NCBI GenBank assembly: GCA_047947185.1
Contig: CP170502.1
Span: 2,108,001 to 2,172,000 of the forward strand
Direction: 5' to 3'
Source: JANQJA01 sp047947185
GTDB lineage: Bacteria; Pseudomonadota; Gammaproteobacteria; Pseudomonadales; Azotimanducaceae
DNA: 64,000 nt
The notes beneath the pieces were generated by a model that was not told the DNA's origin, ran no database searches, and was given only the letters and a program-made list of their open reading frames with translations. Each line of letters starts with the position of its first letter. The stretch's first letter is position 1. Shown in pieces: positions 17,082-26,682 of this stretch. The position numbers and the translations under genes are program-made.

Positions 17082-19472
17082 CTAAACCGGTGGTTTTACA
17101 GCTGACAGCGCAATCTCCCAGAAAGCATGGGCACGCGCCTGGGCCAGCGCCAGGATACTGTCCGCCGGGTAGACGGAATCCTGTAATCTGCCAGCCTCGC
17201 GACCCAGCAGGATCTCCAGTGCCTGGTCAATGCTCTCTATGGCAAATACGTTGAATTCACCATTTCCGATGGCTTCCACGACATCATCACGGAGCATCAG
17301 CTCACCCGCGTTGGCAGCGGGCACAATTACCCCCTGGGTGCCGGTGAACTCGACCGCACGGCAGGCGTCAAAAAAACCTTCAACCTTCTCAGTTACCGCG
17401 CCAATCGGCAGTATGTTGCCTTTCTGGTCGATTGCACCCGTCATGGCCAGGTCCTGGCGAATCGGCAGCTCGGTCAGCGCAGACAGAAGGCAGCAGAACT
17501 CTGCACCTGAGGCAGAGTCACCATCAATACCGCCATAAGTCTGTTCAAAAGCAATAGAAGCACTGAACGCCATGGGGTGCTTGAGGCGCAGCAGGTGCCG
17601 CAGCAGACCTGACAGGATTAGAAAACCCTTGGTATGAACGGAACCGGAGAGGTCAGATTCCCGTTCGATATTGATGGCACCGGCCGTACCGGGGCCAATG
17701 GAGGCGGTAATTCTGGTTGGGAAACCGTAGGTCAGCGGACCCGCCGAGGTCACTGCCAGGCCGTTTACCTGACCCACTTCAGACCCTGCCACGTCAATTC
17801 TCAAGGTTCGCTCCGCCAACATACGACGAAAGTGCCTGGCCGGCATGTCAGCACGGTGTTTGGTACGGGCAACACTTTCCCTGACATCCTCGGCGGTCAC
17901 CCGTTCATGACCAGCGCGCCCCGCAACAAATGAGGCCTCTCGCGCAATATCCGCAATACGGCCAAACCGGCTGGTGAGGCGCCCCTGCTGCGCACAGACC
18001 CGTGCACCGTGTTCTATCAGGCGCGCCACGGCAGCCGCTTCAAAGTGACGGAGTGAATCGCGCTGGACCAGGCGCGCAATGACGTTGGCGTAAGCGCGAA
18101 AACCGGAGTCATCGCGCCTGATGGTATCGCTGAAATCAGCAAGCACCTTAAACAGGCTGGAGAACCTCGATTCATGTACGTCCAGCAGGTAATAGATGTC
18201 CGGATCACCCACCAGCACCACTTTGACATTAATCGGTATTGGCTGCGGTCGAAGCTGCGGTGGACCAAATGCACCAAAAAAGTCAGAGCTGGTGAACTCC
18301 AGCAGACCCGTCTTCAGTGTTCTAAGCAGTGCAGGCCAGGCGCCAGGTTCCATCAGTACGTCCTGTGCTTCAAGAATCAGGATACCGCCGTCCGCCTCCA
18401 GCAGTGCACCGGGTTTGATCATCAAGTGGTCTGACTTGACAAACATCCCGTTGGGACTGAATTCCCGGTCAATCTTGCCTACCAGGTTGGACAGGCTGGG
18501 GGTCGATACGCTGATTACCGGTGTTTTGCCGTTCTTCTTCTCGGTACTCACCAGGTTGACCTGGTACATGCGATAAAAATCCTCGGCTGTCTCTGGATTG
18601 CTGAGCCTTCGATGGATCAGGTCTTCCTGGATTTTGCCCAGCCACTCTTCAATGGGCGCCAGTTTGAAGCGTCGCTTGATGGCTTCCAGCCGGGATCGCA
18701 CGTGACCGGTTGCCTCTTCCACAAACAGCGCCTGCAGGTCACTGAGGTGCTGGGCCTGAACCGCCTCAATCTGCTCGCCCAGCGCGGCAAATTTTTTCTC
18801 AAATGCCCCGATCTTGTCGATCAGGCTTTTGAACTCTGCCTCTGTAACAGTACCTTCAAGCCGTTTCTGTTGCAGTTCTTCAAACTGGACCGGCTTGCCA
18901 TCAAACACCGGCAGTATCGCTGGCACCATGTTCTGGCCAACCTGCAGCGGCACCATGACAAGACCCGCCGCGCGCAGTTCTTCCTCAAACGGGCGGCCGA
19001 TGTCCTGGATTTTTTCCTGGGTTGCCGCCACCAGCTGTTTCTGCCGCGACTTGACAATGTCGGATGCCAGGTAAGCGGGTAGATCAACCTGAGCAAACTC
19101 CGCAAAGCTGTCCATGGCATCGCGAAACTCGCGCCCCCTGCCCTGGGGCAGGTCCAGCAGTTGCGGCTGATCCGGGACGTCAAAGTTGTAGACATAACAA
19201 CGATCCGGCGCCCGGATAGGTGCCGGCGCCGCTTCCTCAATCACCTGGTGAATGAGTGGCATCCGGCCGAACCCCGACAAACCGCGGACAAACACATTGT
19301 TTCCCTGGATACGGTTCTCCAGGCCAAATCGCAGAGCATCAACAGCATCCTCCTGACCGAGGATCCGGTACTCCGGCGACAACTCACTGGTTGTCGCAAA
19401 ACCTAGGGTGGCCGGATCACACCGCCAACGGGCGGCCGCCGCTGTGATTGCTGTGTCTTCAGGCGCCGTCAT
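17082..19472 (-). CDS. Lon-family (S16) ATP-dependent protease-like protein, LonB/YcbZ group
   Basis: 796 residues: an N-terminal region with a Walker A-like loop (GLSGFGR, 64-70), a long helical insert (about 130-300), a Walker B-like DGGILILE (361-368) and a C-terminal S16 protease domain. The catalytic dyad is S653 (GDSASG) and K696 (VTEKVEG), 43 residues apart as in E. coli Lon. The Walker A lacks the usual lysine before Ser/Thr, so ATP use may be altered. It lacks Lon's N-terminal substrate domain. Probable role is protein quality control or stress response. It overlaps the upstream 93-residue gene by 14 bp, so the two are coupled. Confidence 0.92.
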   Translation of the reverse strand: MTAPEDTAITAAAARWRCDPATLGFATTSELSPEYRILGQEDAVDALRFGLENRIQGNNVFVRGLSGFGRMPLIHQVIEEAAPAPIRAPDRCYVYNFDVPDQPQLLDLPQGRGREFRDAMDSFAEFAQVDLPAYLASDIVKSRQKQLVAATQEKIQDIGRPFEEELRAAGLVMVPLQVGQNMVPAILPVFDGKPVQFEELQQKRLEGTVTEAEFKSLIDKIGAFEKKFAALGEQIEAVQAQHLSDLQALFVEEATGHVRSRLEAIKRRFKLAPIEEWLGKIQEDLIHRRLSNPETAEDFYRMYQVNLVSTEKKNGKTPVISVSTPSLSNLVGKIDREFSPNGMFVKSDHLMIKPGALLEADGGILILEAQDVLMEPGAWPALLRTLKTGLLEFTSSDFFGAFGPPQLRPQPIPINVKVVLVGDPDIYYLLDVHESRFSSLFKVLADFSDTIRRDDSGFRAYANVIARLVQRDSLRHFEAAAVARLIEHGARVCAQQGRLTSRFGRIADIAREASFVAGRAGHERVTAEDVRESVARTKHRADMPARHFRRMLAERTLRIDVAGSEVGQVNGLAVTSAGPLTYGFPTRITASIGPGTAGAINIERESDLSGSVHTKGFLILSGLLRHLLRLKHPMAFSASIAFEQTYGGIDGDSASGAEFCCLLSALTELPIRQDLAMTGAIDQKGNILPIGAVTEKVEGFFDACRAVEFTGTQGVIVPAANAGELMLRDDVVEAIGNGEFNVFAIESIDQALEILLGREAGRLQDSVYPADSILALAQARAHAFWEIALSAVKPPV

Positions 19473-19740
19473 GCTTGTCCTGTGCCAGTCGTGCCTTGAT
19501 CCGGTTGTAGGCTTCGCTCATCTCTTCCCCAATCACCTTGGCAACAGCCTGTACCTCTTTGGCCGCCTCCCCCGCGTCGGCAACAACTTCCTCCAGTTTG
19601 TCCTGGGCAAGATCGAGATTTTTTTCCAGTTCACCCCACTCTTCTTTCATCTCGGCTTTCGCCAGGTGCATCTGCACGCGAAGTTCGTCACGCTGGGTTT
19701 TCAACTCTTCCCATATCTTCTGAATCTTTTCATCTGCCAT
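19459..19740 (-). CDS. Small charged coiled-coil protein
   Basis: 93 residues, almost wholly helical and highly charged, with heptad-like spacing (IWEELKTQRDELRVQM, ELEKNLDLAQDKLEEVV). No signal peptide, membrane segment or cysteine. Its stop lies inside the start of the Lon-like protease, so they are translated together. It might be an adaptor or substrate of the protease; that is inference from position only. Confidence 0.75.
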   Translation of the reverse strand: MADEKIQKIWEELKTQRDELRVQMHLAKAEMKEEWGELEKNLDLAQDKLEEVVADAGEAAKEVQAVAKVIGEEMSEAYNRIKARLAQDKHDGA

Positions 19741-19807
19741 TGCCTGTTGCTCCTGTAAAAAGAAGTCGGAAGTGTAACGCGCCCCTCTGACGTGGCATTG
19801 ATTCAGG

Positions 19808-22255
19808 TCAGGGGGACCGATTGCCCCTCCGGTAAAACACTATGAGCAACGACGGCAGCACGGTCAAGTTCGCCAGCATGGCGAGCAACATGGCCAGGGC
19901 CGTCAGGATGCCAAAATAGACTGTTGGTAGAAAGTTCGAGAAGGCCAGGATGGAGAAGCCCACCATGATGATCACGGACGTAAAATACATGGCGCGGCCT
20001 ATTGTCAGGTGCGCCTCACGCACGGCGTCCCTCACCCGCCCACAGGCGGTATATTCTTCCCGGAACCGATGCAGATAGTGGATGGCATCATCAACCCCGA
20101 TGCCAATGCAGATTGCCGCAATGGTAATGGTCATCATATCCATGGGGATACTGCTGAATCCCATCACTGAAATCACCGCCGCCGCGGCAATCACGTTGGG
20201 TACCAGCGCCAGCAGTCCCAGCACAAAAGAACGCAGCAGGACAATAAACATCAGGAGCGTTGCCAAAACAACGTAGACAAGTGTGCGCAGCTGCGAATCA
20301 GCCAGTTGCACCAGCATGTCATTAAAGAGCACCATCATGCCCGTCACGATGACCTGGTCATCCGCAAGACCCACCTCGCGGGCTGAACTGCGAATATCGG
20401 CAACCAGGTCAGTTCGCGAGAAATAGGGGCCACTTTCCTTGACCCGCGCACTGATCCTGGCAAACCCCACGTCAGGCCGGGCGTAGGGAAGAATCAGCTG
20501 GTCACGAACCACCGGGGGCAGCTCACCCAGCACATACGCCAGTTCAAGGTTTGACAGTGCCTCGCCATCGTTAAATCCCCGGCTCAGCTTGTCGAGGGTA
20601 TAGATGGAGATAACCTTGCCAGTCACACTCTGCTGATCAATGAGCTGATGAATGGCCCCCACCGTTTCGATCCGGTCTCGAGTGAACCAGTACCTTTCCG
20701 GCCAGGCCTCGGGCTCCGGTGCTGCAAAAAAATCATCTTCAGCCGGCTGTGTCTCCATCTCACCCAACTGCAGATACACATCAAAAGGCACAGTGCCACC
20801 GAGGTGTTCATCGATATACACCATACCCTGGTAGATGTCGGTATCGTCATCAAAATAGTCAACAAACCGGTTATCGAAGGAAACCCTGAACAGTCCCAGC
20901 CCAGACAGACAGGCAACCAGGAATGCAACAAGCAATATGGCCGGCGCGTGGCCTTGACACAGCCGGCTCAGCAGGTTGGTCAGGTATACAGGCCGACCCA
21001 GGGTTGAACTCGCATCACCTTTTCCGAGCACGAGGAGCAGCGCGGGAAAGAGCGTATAGGTGACAATAAAGGCAACCAGTATCCCCAGGCACATCATCCA
21101 GCCAAAGTCCTCCACAGGGACAATGCGGCTCGACAGCATCGAACCAAAAGCCAGCATGGTCGTGAGACCGGTATACACACAGGGAGCAAACTTGCTTTCC
21201 ATTGTATCGAGCACCAGTTCAGCATGCTCAATGTCCTGGTTCTCGGACAACAATTCCCGATAGCGCACGATCAGGTGGATCGAGAATGAGATACAGATAA
21301 TGGCAAGCAGGGAAATAAAATTCGACGAGATCACGGTCACCGGTTTGTGCGCAAAACCCAGCAGCCCCATGGTGACCAGAATCGATGTTGCGCTGATGAC
21401 TATGGGCAAAACCACCCAGCGGATGCGCCGAAAGAAGAAAAAGAGCAACAGCACTATGGCGGCAAAAACAAGACTGCCAAAGATCGCAAGGTCGGACTTG
21501 ACGAACTCGATCATGTCCGCGGCAATCATCGGTACACCACTGATATAGATGTCAGCGGCCCCTTCAAACGCTTCCCGGATTGAACGCACGCCATCCAGCA
21601 GCGCCTGCCGGTCCTGCACGTAAGCCTGGCGGACTTGCTGATACTCCGATTCAACCGCCGCCAATTCTTCTGCTGAGGCCGCCCCGGAGGCGTCTGCCCG
21701 CAATTCGTCCCGCTGCTGGTAGAGCGCCTGCAGTCTGGTGTCCCGTGCCAGGTCAATCCGGATCACCGACGCATCCCCGGCCGGGGATACCAGGAAATTC
21801 CTGAACAATGGGCTGGTTCGCAATTCTTCTCGCGCAAGGGTCAGGTCAACGTCGACGTCCCGCAGGGTTCGAAAACCTTCCGACATCCGGTCGACCGGAA
21901 TCGGTGGACTTTGCACCAATGGCGCATCCAGCACGGAGAACACACCGGCGACACCCGGCAAGGCCGCCACCCTGGCTTGCAGTGCTGCCAGCACGTCAAG
22001 ATGGTCACGGTCGAACATCCGACCGTTATGAGGACTGTAGGCGAGCACCAGGAATTCATCGCCACCAAAGAGCCCGGACATGCGCCCATAGGTCGCCAGT
22101 TTCGGATCACCTTCAACCACCAGCGTGTCGGCTGATGCATCAAAGGAAAAATCCTTGATAAAAACCATGGGTAACAGGAAAAGGACCAGCGCAGCCGCCA
22201 GCAGAAGCCGGGGGCGTTGCAGTGCGCGGCGATATAAAACGATTGGAAAACTCAA
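19808..22255 (-). CDS. RND superfamily exporter, MMPL type
   Basis: 815 residues in the two-fold RND layout: TM1 at about 14-33, a large periplasmic loop (35-250) with a coiled-coil stretch, TM2-6 (about 255-415), TM7 near 435-455, a second loop (460-640), then TM8-12 (to about 805). The motif GIGVDDAIHYLHRF in the second half carries the paired aspartates used for proton relay in MMPL/patched-like proteins. Such transporters move lipids, hopanoids or other hydrophobic molecules to the outer layers. No adaptor or outer-membrane partner is adjacent, so the substrate is unknown. Confidence 0.9.
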   Translation of the reverse strand: MSFPIVLYRRALQRPRLLLAAALVLFLLPMVFIKDFSFDASADTLVVEGDPKLATYGRMSGLFGGDEFLVLAYSPHNGRMFDRDHLDVLAALQARVAALPGVAGVFSVLDAPLVQSPPIPVDRMSEGFRTLRDVDVDLTLAREELRTSPLFRNFLVSPAGDASVIRIDLARDTRLQALYQQRDELRADASGAASAEELAAVESEYQQVRQAYVQDRQALLDGVRSIREAFEGAADIYISGVPMIAADMIEFVKSDLAIFGSLVFAAIVLLLFFFFRRIRWVVLPIVISATSILVTMGLLGFAHKPVTVISSNFISLLAIICISFSIHLIVRYRELLSENQDIEHAELVLDTMESKFAPCVYTGLTTMLAFGSMLSSRIVPVEDFGWMMCLGILVAFIVTYTLFPALLLVLGKGDASSTLGRPVYLTNLLSRLCQGHAPAILLVAFLVACLSGLGLFRVSFDNRFVDYFDDDTDIYQGMVYIDEHLGGTVPFDVYLQLGEMETQPAEDDFFAAPEPEAWPERYWFTRDRIETVGAIHQLIDQQSVTGKVISIYTLDKLSRGFNDGEALSNLELAYVLGELPPVVRDQLILPYARPDVGFARISARVKESGPYFSRTDLVADIRSSAREVGLADDQVIVTGMMVLFNDMLVQLADSQLRTLVYVVLATLLMFIVLLRSFVLGLLALVPNVIAAAAVISVMGFSSIPMDMMTITIAAICIGIGVDDAIHYLHRFREEYTACGRVRDAVREAHLTIGRAMYFTSVIIMVGFSILAFSNFLPTVYFGILTALAMLLAMLANLTVLPSLLIVFYRRGNRSP

Positions 22256-22290
22256 CTTATTAACGACCTTCAGGACGAAGGCGGCCCAGT

Positions 22291-22755
22291 TTACAGCAAT
22301 GGCTGCCGGCCAGCAGAAATCGTTTCTGAAATCTGATCAAAGGAAAAGCCACGCTGTTGCAGGAAGCGCGCCCGGCGTGCTCTCTCTCGTGCGTCAACGG
22401 GCGGCGCGTCACCAAACTTCTGCAAACACACCTTGCCGGCCAGTTCCGTCCAGTCGACAGCAGATGCCGCCAGGGTTTCCTGTGCCAGACTGTCGTCGAC
22501 TCCCCGGTTTCGCAGCTCCGCCCTGATCTTGAGAGGCCCCTGTCCCCTGTTGATTCGGGACCGGACCAGCGCTTCAGCCAGGCGCTCGTCACTCTGAAGT
22601 CCTTCACCCGCCAGGCGGTCCACTTCAGCTTCAATCAGCGCTGCCTGACCACCAAAGCGCCGGGCGAGCTTGGTCAAGAGCTCGACTCTGGCATGTTCCC
22701 GCCGCGCCAACAGATCCATTGCGGCGCGGCGTATGTCAGCTCCCGGTTTTTCCAT
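22291..22755 (-). CDS. recX: Recombination regulatory protein RecX
   Basis: 154 residues made of repeated three-helix modules typical of RecX (ARREHARVELLTKLARRF; LVRSRINRGQGPLKIRAEL; RARRARFLQQRGFSFDQI). RecX inhibits RecA filament extension and recombinase activity. The stop of recA and the ATG of recX share one base (TGATG), so translation is coupled and the LexA-controlled recA promoter serves both. Confidence 0.96.
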   Translation of the reverse strand: MEKPGADIRRAAMDLLARREHARVELLTKLARRFGGQAALIEAEVDRLAGEGLQSDERLAEALVRSRINRGQGPLKIRAELRNRGVDDSLAQETLAASAVDWTELAGKVCLQKFGDAPPVDARERARRARFLQQRGFSFDQISETISAGRQPLL

Positions 22756-23825
22756 CAGGCCCCGCTGATGGGTGTCACGTTGCTCGCTGAGGCGTCGTCA
22801 TCGGCTGCGGAAACTGGCTGGCCGAGCAGCTGCTCACGAATCTGACGCTCAATTTCTGCGGCCATTTCCTCATGTTCCGCAAGGAAATCAGCGGCATTTT
22901 TCTTGCCCTGGCCAATGCGCTCCGTCTTGTAGCTGTACCAGGCGCCCGCCTTGTCAACGAGCCCAAGCTGCACGCCCAGATCAATGACCTCACCCAGGCG
23001 GTATATACCTTTGCCATACAAAATCTGAAACTCCGCCTGCTTAAAGGGTGGCGCCACCTTGTTCTTGATGACCTTGACGCGGGTTTCATTGCCGACCACC
23101 TCATCACCTTCCTTGATCGAGCCAATTCGGCGAATATCCAGCCGTACAGAGGAATAAAACTTGAGCGCGTTACCGCCTGTGGTTGTCTCGGGGCTACCAA
23201 ACATCACGCCTATCTTCATGCGAATCTGGTTGATAAACACCACCAGGGTATTGGAGTTCTTGATGTTGCCTGCCATTTTCCGCAGGGCCTGACTCATCAG
23301 GCGTGCCTGCAGGCCAACATGGTGGTCACCCATCTCGCCTTCAATTTCTGCCTTCGGTGTCAGTGCAGCCACCGAGTCGACAATCACCACGTCAACCGCG
23401 CCGGATCGGACAATCATGTCGCAGATCTCCAGTGCCTGTTCGCCCGTGTCAGGCTGGGATACCAGCAGGTTATCGATATCGACGCCCAGCGCCTCGGCGT
23501 AGGACGGATCGAGGGCATGTTCGGCATCAATAAATGCACAGGTTCCACCTGCTCGCTGGCATTCTGCGATCACCTGCAGGGTAAGGGTTGTTTTGCCCGA
23601 GGATTCGGGCCCGTAGATCTCCACAATCCGGCCGCGTGGCAAACCACCAATGCCGAGCGCAACATCAAGCCCCAGGGACCCGGTGGATATCGAAGGAATC
23701 TTCTCCTTGGGTGAATCACCCAGGCGCATCATCGAACCTTTGCCAAACTGCCGCTCTATCTGGGACAGTGCCGCCGACAGTGCCTTTTCTCTATTCGGGT
23801 CTTTCTGTTTTTCCGTATCTGCCAT
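22755..23825 (-). CDS. recA: Recombinase RecA
   Basis: 356 residues. Walker A GPESSGKTT is at 72-80; QELNMADTEK shows that the true start is the ATG at 23825, preceded by AGGAGC. The acidic, disordered C-terminal tail is present. RecA forms filaments on single-stranded DNA, drives strand exchange, and triggers LexA self-cleavage. Expression is controlled by a perfect LexA box in the 185-bp gap to the divergent mutS. Confidence 0.99.
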   Translation of the reverse strand: MADTEKQKDPNREKALSAALSQIERQFGKGSMMRLGDSPKEKIPSISTGSLGLDVALGIGGLPRGRIVEIYGPESSGKTTLTLQVIAECQRAGGTCAFIDAEHALDPSYAEALGVDIDNLLVSQPDTGEQALEICDMIVRSGAVDVVIVDSVAALTPKAEIEGEMGDHHVGLQARLMSQALRKMAGNIKNSNTLVVFINQIRMKIGVMFGSPETTTGGNALKFYSSVRLDIRRIGSIKEGDEVVGNETRVKVIKNKVAPPFKQAEFQILYGKGIYRLGEVIDLGVQLGLVDKAGAWYSYKTERIGQGKKNAADFLAEHEEMAAEIERQIREQLLGQPVSAADDDASASNVTPISGA

Positions 23826-23921
23826 ATTCAGCTCCTGTCGGTCATAAGAATTTCTGGTGTGTCGGTTCGTTCTGGCGCTCTTCGCTTGCGTCGTTTGCCA
23901 GGTCCTGCGGCCATCTGACAA

Positions 23922-23941
23922 TACTGTACATTTAAACAGTA
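23922..23941. promoter_or_regulatory. LexA (SOS) box of recA
   Basis: The palindrome CTGT-N8-ACAG (23924-23939) with TA flanks on both sides fits the gammaproteobacterial LexA consensus perfectly. It overlaps the -10 element of the recA promoter, so LexA binding would block recA and recX. It is about 70 bp from the mutS start. Confidence 0.93.
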
Positions 23942-23958
23942 GCCGGTCGACATTTCAA
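23930..23958 (-). promoter_or_regulatory. Predicted recA promoter
   Basis: On the minus strand, TTGAAA (-35, plus positions 23953-23958) and TTAAAT (-10, plus positions 23930-23935) are 17 bp apart. The -10 lies inside the LexA box, which explains repression. Confidence 0.65.
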
Positions 23959-24010
23959 GCACTCACTCGCATGTGTCTGACTGCGTCGGTAGAATCCCCC
24001 GGCGCAACCT

Positions 24011-26563
24011 TTGGAATCCAGATCCTTGCCCAATCACACGCCCATGATGCAACAGTATCTTGGCATCAAGGCCGAGCACCCGGAAGAGCTTTTGTTCTAC
24101 CGCATGGGAGACTTCTACGAGCTGTTCTTCGATGACGCCCGGCGCGCCGCCGATTTGCTGGACATTACGCTCACAGCCCGCGGCGTTTCGGCCGGCGAAC
24201 CCATTCCCATGTGTGGCGTCCCCTACCATGCGGTTGATGGTTACCTCGCGCGCCTGGTCAGAGCCGGTGTTTCGGTTGCCATCTGCGAACAGATTGGTGA
24301 CCCTGCCACGTCCAAGGGACCGGTGGAACGCAAAGTCACGCGCATTGTGACTCCCGGTACCCTGACCGAGGATTCGCTGCTTGATGCTTCAAGAGACAAC
24401 CTCATAGCTGCTGTTTACAAAACCCAGGCTTTTGGCCTCGCGACCCTGGACCTTGCCAGTGGCCGATTTGAAATCCTGGAACTCCCTGATGCCGATTCAT
24501 TGACGGCGGAATTGCATCGACTCAGTCCAGCAGAGCTTATCCTGCCGGACGACGGAGACTATCCGCAATCTGCCACAGGTCGTGTCGGCGTTCGCCGCCG
24601 GCCGGTGTGGGAATTCGACTTCGACAACGCGGTCAAACTCCTTTGCACCCAGTTCGGCACCCGGGACCTGGCAGGCTTCGGCTGCGACGGGCTGGGCAAC
24701 GCCGTCGCCGCCGCCGGATGCCTGCTTGCCTACGTGCGGGAAACCCAGCGGGCTGAACTGCCGCACATTACCGGGCTTACCGTGCTTGACCGGAACGAGG
24801 CCCTGATTATTGACGCCGCATCACGCCGCAACCTGGAACTTTCCACCAATATAAGCGGGGGAAACACCAACACCCTGATTTCGGTGGTGGATCGAACTGC
24901 AACTGCCATGGGCAGTCGACTGCTCGGACGCTGGATTCACCGACCAGTGCGAGACCACGGGGTCCTGGCCGGACGGCAACAGGCGATCGAATACCTGGCA
25001 GACAACTACCGGTTTGAGAGAATCGCGGGATTTCTTGGCAATATTGGCGACTGTGAACGTATCCTTGCGCGAGTAGCCCTGAGGTCTGCCAGGCCACGTG
25101 ACCTGGCCCGCCTGCGAGACTCCCTTGAAGAATTGCCCGCCCTGATTCAGGCCGCCCGGGATTATGACGCGCCGCTGATTTCCTCACTGGTTGATGACCT
25201 TGGGCCTTATCCTGCACTTGCCGACACGCTGTCACGGGCCATTATTGACAATCCGCCGGTGGTCATCCGCGAGGGCGGCGTGATCAAACCCGGCTTTGAC
25301 GAGGAACTGGACGAACTCCGCGGCATTTCGGAGAATGCGGCCGACTTCCTGGTACGGCTCGAGCAACAGGAACGCGAGAGTACCTCACTGTCCACCCTGA
25401 AAGTCGGCTACAACCGCGTACACGGCTACTACATCGAGATCAGCCGCGCCCAGTCGGACCGCGCACCCGCTCATTATATCCGGCGCCAGACCCTGAAAAA
25501 TGCCGAACGATTTATTACACCCGAACTTAAGACGTTCGAGGACAAGGCGCTGAGCGCAAAAAGCCGGGCCCTGGCACGAGAAAAAAACCTGTATGACGGT
25601 TTGCTGGAAACCCTGAACGAATCGCTCCGGGAGTTGCAGGCAACTGCTGCTGCGCTGGCTCAGCTGGATGTGCTCTGCAACCTGGCGGAGCGAGCGCTTA
25701 CCCTGTCCTGGTGCAAGCCAACCCTGGTTGACGAGACCCGTATCTTCATTGACGCCGGTCGCCATCCGGTTGTGGAGCAAATGCTGGAAGCACCTTTTGT
25801 CGCCAACGATGTCCGGTTGGACGAGGCGCGCCGGCTGATGATCATCACCGGTCCCAACATGGGTGGCAAATCAACCTTCATGCGCCAGGTTGCGCTGATT
25901 GTCCTGCTCGCACACACGGGCAGCTTTGTACCTGCCAAAAGTGCCGAGATAGGACCCATAGACCGGATCTTTACGCGAATTGGCTCCAGTGATGATCTGG
26001 CCAGCGGGCGATCCACGTTTATGGTCGAAATGACCGAAACCGCCATGATCCTAAACAACGCCACACCAAGGAGCCTGGTGCTGCTCGACGAGATTGGGCG
26101 AGGTACCTCCACATTTGATGGACTATCCCTGGCCTGGGCGTCTGCACGCCATATGGCACAACAGTCAAAAGCCCTGACGCTGTTTGCCACACACTACTTT
26201 GAACTCACATCCCTGGCGGATGAACTGCCTGCCACCACCAATGTGCACCTCACGGCCACCGAGTACGGTGATGAGATCATCTTCATGTATTCCGTCAGGG
26301 AAGGACCGGCCAGCCAGAGCTACGGGCTGCAGGTTGCCCGCCTTGCCGGTGTACCGGCCCCGGTGATCGCTGACGCCCGCAAGAAACTGAGAGAACTGGA
26401 AGCCAAGGAAATGCGCGCTGACCCCGTGCAGACCGACCTGTTCCTCACACCGGTCGCCACAAATCCCGTACTGGATCAACTGGAAGCGCTGGACCTGGAC
26501 ACGCTGACCCCCAGGGATGCACTGGCGCTACTTTATGAAATGCGTGCCGGACTGGACAACTGA
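24011..26563 (+). CDS. mutS: DNA mismatch repair ATPase MutS
   Basis: 850 residues. The mismatch-reading motif F35-Y-E37 lies in the conserved MGDFYELF. The ATPase domain has Walker A GPNMGGKST at about 614-622. MutS recognises mispairs as a dimer and recruits MutL. The start is uncertain: the conserved HTPMMQQY segment must be kept, and only TTG codons (24011 or 24026) lie upstream of it, without a good SD. It is divergent from recA and shares the gap with the LexA box. Confidence 0.97.
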   Translation: MESRSLPNHTPMMQQYLGIKAEHPEELLFYRMGDFYELFFDDARRAADLLDITLTARGVSAGEPIPMCGVPYHAVDGYLARLVRAGVSVAICEQIGDPATSKGPVERKVTRIVTPGTLTEDSLLDASRDNLIAAVYKTQAFGLATLDLASGRFEILELPDADSLTAELHRLSPAELILPDDGDYPQSATGRVGVRRRPVWEFDFDNAVKLLCTQFGTRDLAGFGCDGLGNAVAAAGCLLAYVRETQRAELPHITGLTVLDRNEALIIDAASRRNLELSTNISGGNTNTLISVVDRTATAMGSRLLGRWIHRPVRDHGVLAGRQQAIEYLADNYRFERIAGFLGNIGDCERILARVALRSARPRDLARLRDSLEELPALIQAARDYDAPLISSLVDDLGPYPALADTLSRAIIDNPPVVIREGGVIKPGFDEELDELRGISENAADFLVRLEQQERESTSLSTLKVGYNRVHGYYIEISRAQSDRAPAHYIRRQTLKNAERFITPELKTFEDKALSAKSRALAREKNLYDGLLETLNESLRELQATAAALAQLDVLCNLAERALTLSWCKPTLVDETRIFIDAGRHPVVEQMLEAPFVANDVRLDEARRLMIITGPNMGGKSTFMRQVALIVLLAHTGSFVPAKSAEIGPIDRIFTRIGSSDDLASGRSTFMVEMTETAMILNNATPRSLVLLDEIGRGTSTFDGLSLAWASARHMAQQSKALTLFATHYFELTSLADELPATTNVHLTATEYGDEIIFMYSVREGPASQSYGLQVARLAGVPAPVIADARKKLRELEAKEMRADPVQTDLFLTPVATNPVLDQLEALDLDTLTPRDALALLYEMRAGLDN

Positions 26564-26590
26564 AATGACTGCCATGAAGGCTCAGCATAC

Positions 26591-26619
26591 TTCGCAAAGG
26601 CGCACTGTTAGGCTAGAAT
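26591..26619 (+). promoter_or_regulatory. Candidate fdxA promoter
   Basis: TTCGCA and TAGAAT are 17 bp apart in the gap between mutS and fdxA. The -10 matches at five of six bases and the -35 at four of six. Confidence 0.45.
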
Positions 26620-26682
26620 TCCGGCTTTGCCCATTTGGCTACCCCTTAACAAATTCAAACCCACCTACAAAAGGATCCGTCC

